A stretch of DNA of 64,000 nt from Aplectana chamaeleonis. Taxonomy: Eukaryota; Nematoda; Chromadorea; Rhabditida; Cosmocercidae. The stretch covers positions 242,714-306,713 of the forward strand of contig JAPDOI010000700.1 of NCBI GenBank assembly GCA_029168955.1, written 5' to 3'. The translations under genes and the position numbers were made by a program. Positions within the stretch are counted from its first letter, which is position 1. Each line of letters opens with the position of its first letter. Under the pieces are notes generated by a model. That model was not told the origin of the DNA. It worked only from the letters and a program-made list of their open reading frames with translations, and ran no database searches. This document shows positions 46,258 through 55,500 of the stretch, in pieces.

Positions 46258-46870
46258 CAGAAAATCAGAACAAGTTACTTGTAATATAAATGTAACCTAC
46301 TTGAATGTCTCAAGTACTTCGCTTATATTACAAGGCAATTTCACTATGGTGGCCATCATGTGACGCAGACGACACGCGACACAGGCGCGTCCCAGACCAC
46401 ACACTACGCAACAAAGTGCTGTGCACGGCCTTCCCTGCTGGTGGGGGGGTCCGTACCTCAAACTTGGGTAATTTAACTAACAGGAACGCCAGTCTTAAGC
46501 CTGAGCCAGCGAGTGCGTCGTACATCCCCCTGGTAAATATCTTCTAGGCCGATTTAAGTTACTTGCGACTTATATTGTGCCATTTAGGTTACATGTAACA
46601 TATCGAAGGCGCACTTCACGCAGTGTCTTCTCAGAAATCGAAAACAAGTTACTTGTAATATATCTAAGCTGATGTAAGTTGCTTGCGACCGATCTCAAGT
46701 CATTTAAGTTACATGTAACATATCGGAGGCGCACCGCACGCAGTATTCCGCCGATATGTTACATGTAATTTAAATGACCTGAGATAAGTCGCAAGTAACT
46801 TACATCGGCTCAGATATGGTACAAGTAAGTTTTTATGTTACAAGTAACTTGTTTTCATTTTTCTGAGTTG
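46258..46870. repeat. modular repeat copy 6: TTACTTGTAACAT arms plus core
   Basis: The left arm (46265-46335) and right arm (46550-46860) repeat AAGTTACTTGTAACAT-like words. The core (46430-46540) contains GTACCTCAAACTTGGGTAA at 46454 and ends GAGTGCGTCGTACATC. It is closest to copy 3 (26517-27800). Confidence 0.72.
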
Positions 46871-47667
46871 ACGCTTTGCAGCTGGTCGTCTGCTATTAAC
46901 GGAGCTTTAGATAGCACCCCAAACTGATGAGAAATTCGGATATTGTTGGTAGATATTGTTTCGAAAATCCAGAGACTTTGATCGTATCGTTTAACTACTA
47001 CTCATAGACAGTGATAAATGTTGTTTTGAATACTCTTATGATATAATGTGAAATGTCTTTTTCGTGGAAGTACATTGGCAGTATAGTACACGAACGAAAG
47101 TTTCGAAAAAAGTTTCGAAAGATTTTTCGAACTTTTTTTCGTTCGTTTTCGTTCGTTCGAAAATTTTTCGATTTTCGTTCGTAAGAAATTGTTTCGATCG
47201 AGATTTTTTTCATTTTTCGCTCGTTCGAGAATATTTCGAACAAAAAAATTTCGATTTTCGTTCGTTCGACATTTTTTTTTTCGAAATTGTACAACTATAA
47301 TTGACATAGCTTTGATCTATACAATACCATACAAAAAAAGGTCAAGAAAGTTGGTAGTGCCGCGAACGGGGGTTCAATTATGCGTACTCGGTCCGTACTT
47401 CTTATTCAAATACTCGTGATTTTAGCCGGATATTCGGATTATTCGTATTCGAATCATTCGAATAATTCGATTATTCGGAAAAGTCAATTTTTCGAATAAT
47501 TCGGTTATTCGATTATTCGAAAAGTCACATTTTCGAATAATTCGTTTGTTCGAATATTCGGAGTAGTTGATTTTTCGAATAATTCTAGAATATTCGAGAG
47601 AGTCAATTTTTCGAATAATTCGTTTATTCGAATATTCGGAAATTTTTATTCGTTTGATATACTCTAG

Positions 47668-48168
47668 TACACTGTCTTAAAGGCAGAGTTCACGGTAATC
47701 TGCAATTTTGAGATTATTCATTATATTGACTAAGTGGCCCCCGGGTAGAACTAAAATGACGAAGAAATTGAGAAAAACGCACCGGAAGTACCCGAAATCC
47801 TTAAGTATCAGCCCGCCTTTTAAGTATCACAGTGAGTGTTTGTTGTGACAATGAAATCTTTTCTGGACTCTTCCTTTGCAATTCTCTACTCTCTATTGTT
47901 CCACTCTTTCCTTAGGACCCTAAATAATCCTGCTCTGCATAAGATATTCTTCTGTTTCCGATTGACCCAATTTTCCACCGGTGACAACCACCATGAACAT
48001 GTTCATCTAACCGGACAACTAGTCCATGTTATAGAATAATGTCACTGAAATACGACGTTTTAATGCGTTTCTCGCCGTTTCTTCGTAAGCTGAGTAACAC
48101 TCGGAGGCCAACTCATTGTTTTGTGTGAAAAACTCGGGAACGAAAATCATCGTGAACACTGCCCTAAA
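47668..48168 (+). mobile_element. AGGCAGTGTTCACGAT element, copy 3, without nested insertion
   Basis: Ends AAAGGCAGAGTTCACGGTAA and ATCGTGAACACTGCCCTAAAGG. The interior (GAACATGTTCATCTAACCGG, TTTCTCGCCGTTTCTTCGTAA) aligns with 44800-45536 and shows the empty site of the nested MITE. Confidence 0.78.
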
Positions 48169-48655
48169 GGCACAGTACTTCCTCAGATATGAATTTCGAG
48201 ATTTGCGTGTAATTGTGTAGAAGACCCCTCCTGTATAACATGTGCCAAATGCGACATCTCAATTCCTCTAAATAAGCGAGATATAAGCGACCACCACAGG
48301 CCCGACCCCCTTCGCTCACCACCACAGGCCCGACCCCCTAACAGGCTTTCGAACTCGATAGCGGCTCAATGGATGGACGACTTCCAATAAGTCGTCGTTC
48401 TTCAGTCCACTACAGGGCTGTCTCCTTATCCTGGCTCGCTTTCGCGCAACGATTGCGAAGGAAGAGAAATACGGGTATGAGACAACTCGTCCACCAATTT
48501 TTGACCCTCAAAATCTAGGCATCTTTGAAGAGCCATAACTCTGCTCAAAGGGAGTCTTGAACGATTCCAGTGGTACCACTTTGATAATCGTGTGACTCTC
48601 TCCAAGATAAGCATAAAGTTTAAAAATTAATTTTTTGGGTGTCCTGTGCCTTTAA
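48164..48655. mobile_element. element with AAAGGCACAGTAC termini
   Basis: AAAGGCACAG at 48167 pairs with CTGTGCCTTTAA near 48643-48654. It carries copy 3 of the conserved 130-base block at 48478-48612 (ACTCGTCCACCA, ACGATTCCAGTGGTACCA, CTCTCCAAGATAAGC). Confidence 0.6.
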
Positions 48656-48694
48656 GGATTCCTCAACCCTATCCTTGCTATTTCTGGCGGAGAT

Positions 48695-48910
48695 TCACTT
48701 TGTTTGTGGTTTGACATTGTCCAGTTCATCTGGATTCCGGAAAACTTTTCGCTCGTCCAACTGCTGTTCATTGACGCGGATTAAACGAAAATTGAACGTT
48801 GCCGGCCAGCCGTCTGGCGTTACACCGATGTCTTTCCTGTGTCCAGAGCGTAATCGCCAGTGCTGCTCCTCCTTCCAATCATTGATAAAATCCGCACATA
48901 CGACTTTCAT
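48695..48910 (-). CDS. unrecognised candidate exon or short gene, minus strand
   Basis: A 71-codon frame from an ATG at 48908-48910, with mixed, protein-like composition (for example GHRKDIGVTPDGWPATFNFR). The 3' end is either a TGA directly after KPQTK or a possible GTGAAT splice donor there. Just upstream, a second frame (around 48905-48985) reads RRALIDRGNLNNHLRSRLMI before a GTATGT. Unlike its surroundings it is not part of a repeat that I can see. No family was recognised. It may be a fragment of a gene or an old pseudogene. Confidence 0.3.
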   Translation of the reverse strand: MKVVCADFINDWKEEQHWRLRSGHRKDIGVTPDGWPATFNFRLIRVNEQQLDERKVFRNPDELDNVKPQTK

Positions 48911-49377
48911 AGATCATTAGCCGACTTCTTAGATGGTTGTTGAGGTTTCCACGATCAATCAGTGCTCGTCTGACGTCTGCCTCATTTTTCCTCCTCCTGC
49001 TCTTCCTCCCAGTCAATCATCCTGTCCGACAAATGACTCCATCTCATCAACTCGTGTCTGATTGCGCTAACTCTTCGCGGTCACACTGTAAACATATAGG
49101 TTCTATCTATGAATTTTCTGACTGAATCCTGCTCTCAAACCATTTCAATTTTCGTCGGCATTTCTCTATCATACATACAGTAGAGGGAAAAAGTCTAAAT
49201 ATTGACATGTGATTTTTTTCTCAAATATCTTTGCTCCCCTTGAGGCAATCGATTTCAACTTTTAATATGATATTTTGGGCACTTTGGATTACATAGAAAT
49301 ACGCTTCGTAGTAATAATTTGAACGTACATCGATTGAACACAAAAGATCTGCAACTTTTCCTTTTTTTCAGGATTTA

Positions 49378-49400
49378 TATTATATATATATATATATTTT
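49378..49400. repeat. short TA microsatellite
   Basis: Run of TA dinucleotides next to a foldback element. Confidence 0.8.
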
Positions 49401-49424
49401 ATTCTATTTTTATCTTATTTCATC

Positions 49425-49935
49425 CACAGTTGACCGCAATGTTAAAAGGACATGGTGCCGTTGCGGTCACACACTAAAAGTACGGTGGAAAACGCCAGAT
49501 TTCATTATCGATCGACAGCACAGCTGATTTTGTGGGTAAGTGGACGGTTTTTTTTTCTTGTTTATCTTTGCAATAGTTTTGTTTCTAACTGTTTAAATAT
49601 TGAGAATAGGGGCTTTTCTTAGTGCGTGAGGGAAATTAGCCGTTTGTTCGGGCTTCGAAGTGTCTTTTTTTCAAAATTCTGTTTTGAAATCGAAAAAAAC
49701 GGCAGACTCCTCTCGCGCACTAATAAAAGCCCCTATTCTTAATATTATGAGAGTCAGAAACAAAAATAATGCCGAAGCAAACAAGAAAAAACGATAAAAA
49801 CCGTAACTCACCCGGAAAATCAGCTGTGCTGTCGATCGATAATGATATCTGGCGTCTTCCACCGTAGTTTTAGTGTGTGACCGCAACCGCACCACGTCCT
49901 TTCAACATTGCGGCAAACTGTATTTTATTTCATTT
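49425..49935. mobile_element. foldback element with about 200-base arms
   Basis: The arms match in inverted orientation: GACCGCAATGTTAAAAGGAC against GTCCTTTCAACATTGCGG, TTATCGATCGACAGCACAGC against GCTGTGCTGTCGATCGATAA, and AATAGGGGCTTTTCTTAGTGCG against CGCACTAATAAAAGCCCCTATT. The centre is about 70 bases. No coding capacity. Confidence 0.8.
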
Positions 49936-50100
49936 TTATTTTTATTTATTTTTTTGTTGTTTGTGACATTTTCTTTGTGATTTCTGTTCTGCGAAGGATC
50001 ATTTCTTGAGGTTATCCACTTGCGAGTAGAAATTTGTCACATACGGATCGAAAATCTTTCATCTTTGTTCCTAAAATGGGTCTATCTTGAGTCATTTTGG

Positions 50101-50231
50101 TAACGCCTCTTTCAAAGTTCGATCGCTGTGCGACGCGACGGATGATAACCATGAGCATCGATCGGGATCGCGTCGTGTATCCAAAACATGCCATCGTGGC
50201 GATCAGCGATCGCACTCAGAAAGAGGCCTAA
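50101..50231. mobile_element. hairpin MITE (AGGCCTCTTTCAGAGTTCGATCG family), copy 3
   Basis: Ends CGCCTCTTTCAAAGTTCGATCG and CGATCGCACTCAGAAAGAGGCC. Followed at once by a partial CTATTCATACT-type MITE (50226-50310). Confidence 0.7.
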
Positions 50232-50723
50232 GGGGCTACTCATACTTTTCAACGCGAGCGCGTCACGCGCGGATGTGGCGTCAGGCCATTTATACTCATA
50301 CGCGTGAATGAGCGGATTTCCGGAATCCGATGGTTTTTGGCGTTCCGATTTCCGAAAAAAGCCTTAAAATGCGGAAAAAATCGAAAATGTTCAAGAGATT
50401 AGATCTTTTTCCCTTTTCTCTGCCAAATCCCTAGGGATTATTTCGGGCGCTAAATTCGAATTCGAGTTTTGTCTTCGTTTTGCACGAAGCCAGGGTTGAT
50501 TGTATTTACATAAAAATTATTTCCAAAAGAAGGATTAGCCCAAGTTCTTTGGTAGGTACAGTCACCAGGAAAGAGTTGAGAATTTTGCTTAACGTATTTC
50601 CGAGTTCCGATGGTTTTTCGTGTTCCGATTTCCGGAATTCAGAAAAAAATTCCGCTCATTCCTGATGCGGATTGAAGATTTTTCAGCTCGATTTGCGAAA
50701 TGGGTCTATCCGAAGTCATTCTG

Positions 50724-50966
50724 CTAAGGAGCTATTCATATCTCTCAACGCGAGCACATGACGCGCGGGCGTGGCGCTGTAGTATGAATACTTTTCACGC
50801 GCGGCACGGCGTTACGCGCGTAGTGTGACTCTGAATGCTGCATAAACGACGCTTTAGATGTGGCGTTACGGCGGACGTGGCGTCAGTTCATTCATACTCC
50901 AGCGACGCGCTCACGCGTCTCGCTCGTGTTGCGCTAGCGTTGAGAAGTATGAATAGCCCATTAGAC
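50724..50966. mobile_element. MITE of the 19866-20252 family
   Basis: Ends GGAGCTATTCATATCTCTCAACG and GCGTTGAGAAGTATGAATAG, with GTATGAATAC and GACGCGCGGGCGTGGCG inside. Confidence 0.65.
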
Positions 50967-51185
50967 AGAAGAGAATCACAAGGCAAGGCACTTCAGAATT
51001 TCTCTCTAATATTCGAAATCTTTGATCCCCACCTGATAAATTTCTACTTCCAAGTGAACAAACTTCTCTGCGAAATCCAAAAAATGACAAGGGAAGTATC
51101 GAAAACAAGGTTTAAAATAAAAGAATTCAAAAAGTGAAAAAAATGCAGATTGCAAATATTGACAATCAATCTCTATTTTCAATGT

Positions 51186-51356
51186 ATAGGCCTCTCACGA
51201 AATTTAGTCGGCTGAATGGACAGGACCGCGGCGGTAGATCGTCGCTCGCGATCGATACTTTGTTGGCACGTTGTGTCGCGAATGCTGCACGGCTGCCGCA
51301 AACAATCGCGTCTGGTTCATTCGCTCGACTAGATTTGGCAAGAGTCGTATATCTTT
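51186..51356. mobile_element. short MITE (AATTTAGTC family), copy 2
   Basis: AAATTTAGTCGGCTGAATGGAC at the left is mirrored by GTTCATTCGCTCGACTAGATTT at the right. The interior has CGGCGGTAGATCGTC. Confidence 0.65.
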
Positions 51357-51373
51357 GAATCACTGCTTTGAGG

Positions 51374-51656
51374 TACTGTGCTTATCTGGGCCAAATTCCG
51401 GTCCGCAATTGCGTCTGGACACGCTTTGCGGCCGCACGCTCCCGAGTCAGAAGAGCTTCCAGCGCCGCAGCGGCCGATATGCTGACTCTAGGTAGGTTTT
51501 GGTTACTGGAAACTAAGAAAAATTGGAAAAAATTGTATAAGAAAGCCACTTCGAGTCGGCTTTGGCGCTGGAAACTCGACTGACTCGAGCGCGTGCGGCT
51601 GCAAAGCGTGTCGAGACGCAATTGCGGACCGGAATTCGGCCCAGATAAGCACAGTA
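51374..51656. mobile_element. 283-base palindromic MITE (GTGCTTATCTGGGCC family), copy 3
   Basis: Begins TACTGTGCTTATCTGGGCC and ends GGCCCAGATAAGCACAGTA. The best-preserved copy of the family in the window, with TA at both ends. Confidence 0.87.
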
Positions 51657-51767
51657 TATTTTAATATATCGACATTACGACCCAAAATATCATATCAGAA
51701 GCTGAAATCGATCGCTCCAAAAGAAACAAATGTGTTTGAGCAGAGTTCATGTCAATACATAGATTTT

Positions 51768-51940
51768 CGCCCGCTATTGTATAGACCTTTCATCAAATTT
51801 AGTCGAGCGAATCGATAATTTGCGATCGTTGCTTCGAGCCATGCGGTAGTCGCGACGCCACCCGCCAATAGGGTTTCGATCGCTAGCAAAGATCTACCGC
51901 CGCGGCCCGTCATTCGCTGGACTAGATTTGGCAAAAGGTC
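51768..51940. mobile_element. short MITE (AATTTAGTC family), copy 3
   Basis: AAATTTAGTCGAGCGAATCGA at the left and TTCGCTGGACTAGATTTGG at the right are inverted. It contains GATCTACCGCCGCGGCC, the reverse of the word in copy 2. Confidence 0.62.
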
Positions 51941-52410
51941 TTCAGTTGTACTTTGTATACGTTGCTATTGCTCTTTCAGCGCCAGAAAACGGGTCCTTCT
52001 TGTAAACCTAGACCGTCGGCCTCTCCAGCAGCCATGATGCCGTAAGCTCTGATTTTCTGCGTTAGTAAATGAACAAATAATTAGACAATCGAAAAAACCT
52101 ATGAAACAAACAAACGAATAAAATTATTCACAACTAAGTAGAAAAATAAACAAAATAGTTATATATTTCTGCTTGAAACAACTGGTACCGGAAGCTTCCG
52201 ACTACCACCTGTTCCTCGATAAGTGAGTTCGCTTTGAGGGCGATCGGAGCGGCAGAAACAGCTGCTGCCGGTTTTTGTTGCAACTGTTTGAGTGCTTTAT
52301 CATAACTTTGAGATGAAGTTCAGCTGCTCCAAAGGTTTCATTCAAATCCGCTTAACATTTACATCTAAGTGCACTTGAGATTTTCTGGGAAGATTTCCTC
52401 AAAAACAACT

Positions 52411-52425
52411 TTTTTTTGCAGTCAG
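52411..52425 (+). promoter_or_regulatory. 3' splice site (trans- or cis-) four bases before the start codon
   Basis: TTTTTTTGCAG ends at 52421 and is followed by TCAG and then the ATG of the Kv gene. An acceptor this close to the first ATG is typical of spliced-leader trans-splicing in nematodes. It could equally join an untranslated first exon further upstream. Confidence 0.5.
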
Positions 52426-52517
52426 ATGGCTTCCGGTAGCGCCGCAATTATCGCGGTCAACGGCAAGGGGAATTCGCAGGAGAATCTCGACAAAATCACG
52501 GACAAGACGAGTAATCG
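52426..52517 (+). CDS. Kv gene exon 1 (start codon)
   Basis: Begins ATG and reads MASGSAAIIAVNGKGNSQEN, continuing to a GTGAGC donor at 52518 with two bases of a codon left over. The tail shows no known domain. The phase matches exon 2 exactly. Confidence 0.75.
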
Positions 52518-55500
52518 GTGAGCTCTATAGGTTTTGAAACGTTTCTGATCAATATAGCATAACATAACATAACATAACATAATCTAACATAACGTAACAT
52601 AACATAACATAACATAACATAACATAACATAACATAACATAACATAACATAATATAACATAACATAACATAACATAAACATAACATAACATAACATAACA
52701 TAACATAACATAACATAACATAACATAACATAACAATACGTTGCTGGCCAGGATACCTTTGTCAACATGCTGTTGTCGTGGGGATTGGGACGCAAATGCG
52801 AAGATGGACTTGATCAGGAATCCGAAGTACTCGGTAAATGGTTCTACCCAGTGGAGCAAACATCGGACAATGGCTACCGCCTTGTCGACTTTTGTGAACG
52901 CAGTAGTCTGATTATTGCATCGACATTCAAGAGGAATCATCGCCGCCATCAGCTTACGTGGCAGGGACCAACCCGGCTATCTCCAGAAGAGCAGCGGAAG
53001 CGGAAGATGACAACTTTGAAACTACAGCTTGACTATGTCCTGACGAGGAATATTCCAGTATCGGACATTCGAAGATCTAGAGCTGTGTGGGATGTCGCAT
53101 TCGATTCGGATCACCGTCCTGTTCTGATGAACTTCACTGCGAGGATTCATGAGAGGAAGCGAGGGGCTCAGCCTCTCCAGAGGATTGACATGACAAGTCT
53201 CAGAGATGAAGAGTGCAGAAGGAATTTCCGACAACGCGTTTCTATTCACATCGGAGTACGGACTAAGAAGAAACTTTGCGACGCGGATTCTTTTGTCAAA
53301 TGCATCCACGACGCTTGGAAAGAGGCACTCCCGGTTGTACAGCCTAAGAAGAAGTTCGCCTACGTCTCAGAAGAAACAACATCTACCTACAACAGAGTAT
53401 GTGCTCTCCGAACTGCAGGAAACTTTCGTGGAGGAGAAGCGTCTGAGGAGGAAGTTGCGTCGGCAGCTTCAAAGTGACCGCCAGCGAGAGTGGACGTGTA
53501 GAGCTAAGGAGTTCGGAGAAGGCTTGGGAGGAGAAGAATCCGAGGAAAGCCTACACGTTGCTGCGACAGTATAGCGGGAAGATGAAGAGATGTTCTCCTG
53601 TCTTGAACACTACCAATGGAGTTGCAGTTGGTGATGCGACGCTGCCAATATGGAAGGATTACTTCAGTTCACTACTGAATCGTCCAGCGCCATCAGTACC
53701 TGAGCTCCCGCATGTTCAGAGAGCACATTACGATGTCAGTGAGGAACCGCCGACTGAGTCTGAAGTTTTGGATTGTGTCCGGAAAATGAAGAATGGAAAG
53801 GCAGGTGGAGATGACAACATCACTGCTGAAATGCTGAAAGCTCTTCCTCCGTCTGGGATTCGTGAAATGACCAACACCATCCGTACCATATGGATGAGCG
53901 AAAGGATACCCGATTCGTGGAGACATGCGATCATCGTACCTCTTCACAAGAAGCTATCCGTCACGGATCCTAAGAACTACAGAGGAATCTCTCTACTTCG
54001 TGTCATGTACAAGGTTTTAGAACGTATCATTCTCGAGCGACTTATCAAACATCGTGAAGGAACGACCAGAGATGAGCAAGCCGGTTTTCGACTCTGGAAG
54101 ATCGACCATCGACCAAGTGTTCGTCGTGAGAAGAGTAATTGAATCGTGGCAGCGGTATTCGAAGCCATTACAGCTTGCTTTTTGACTTTGAAGCCGCGTT
54201 CGACTCTCCTCATCGTGATCGATTGCTCAATGCTCTGCGAGCAGATGGAGTCCCGGAAAAGTATGTTCGGTTAATCGAGGACATGAACAAAGGAACAACA
54301 GCAGCAGTTCGTACACCTGTCGGATTTACGTCAGCTTTCGAGGTGAAAACAGGAGTAAGGCAAGGAGCCGTTGCAGGACCTTTTCTTTTCAACTTCGCCG
54401 TTGATGACATCATGCGTAGAGTTGCAGAACAGTTTCCTGCGGATGTGATCCTAACACCATCAGGACGCTCCCTTGTCGACCTGGAGTACGCCGACGACAT
54501 TCTGTTATCTCGCTGAAAAACAACGCAAAACTGCAAAGGATTGTGAACCTCGTTTCGAAGTATGCCGCAGCCTATGGACTTCGGCTTCGTCCCGACAAAT
54601 GCAAGCAGATGTGGGTCTCTCAGAGGCCTTCAACGGGAGTTTGTGTGGACGGACAACGTATCGAACTGGTGGACGATTTCTGTTATTTGGGCTGTTTGCT
54701 GAAGAACGATGGTAGTTATGCAGCGGATATTCGACAACGATGTGCGAAAGCTACGTCTGCATTCAATTCTCTAACCAAGTGTTTGTGGTCTACCACCATC
54801 GCGAAGGAAGTCAAGTTGCGCGTCTACCTATCCGCTATTCGCCCTATCATGATGTACGGATCGGACACGTGGGCAGCACCGGAAGACGCAGATGGAAAGG
54901 TTGGATTGCACGGAGAGGAAGCTTTTTAGGCGTTTGCTTGGATATTTCTGGCCGCGTGTATGCCATAACGAAGACCTTTACAAGGAAATCGACGCAGTAC
55001 ATCAACGCTTGACACGAGGGAGGTGCCAGCATCTCCCAACGCCATCTCAAGCAGCAATGGAAAGTCGACTTCGACTGCTCGAGCATATACTAAGAAGAAC
55101 GCCGGATCGTCTCGTACAACACGCTTTGAGAATGCTTCCAAATCCTGTCTGGAAACGGCCACCTGGACGTAGGCGAAAGTTCTGGACGGATGTGGTTAAA
55201 GAGGATTTGAAGTCACTCGGCATCGAAAGACAGTTCAGACGCTATGTTTCGTTTCGCAGGAAATGGAATAGTGACAGCTGGATGGTATGTGTTAAAATTG
55301 TGGCTGAAGACCGTGAAAAATGGACACGGCTGACTACGAGGACGGCACACCTCGGTGAAGATGCGGAATGACCGCGTCAGGCGAAAGCCAACCGATTAAG
55401 TCAACATAACATAACATAACATAACATAACATAACATAACATAACATAACATAACATAACATAACATAACATAACATAACATAACATAACATAACATAAC

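Larger units (their letters stand above)
45579..47672. mobile_element. 2.1-kb element with CGAATAATTCG subterminal arrays
   Basis: The left end GTACACTGTAGAGTATGTCAA is approximately inverted at the right (TTTGATATACTCTAGTACACTG). Next to each end is an array of CGAATATTCG, GAATAATTCG and GGAAAAGTCAATTTTTCG (45600-45795 and 47435-47650). The interior has been invaded by a CACGCCCATTTT hairpin and by modular repeat copy 6. A TTCGTTCG-rich patch lies at 47090-47285. Confidence 0.55.

Noticed and set aside
15549..46475. TACCTCA in the conserved core as a let-7 seed match
   Set aside because: A seven-base match is expected by chance and the core is not in a recognised 3' untranslated region. The longer conservation is better explained by repeat identity.
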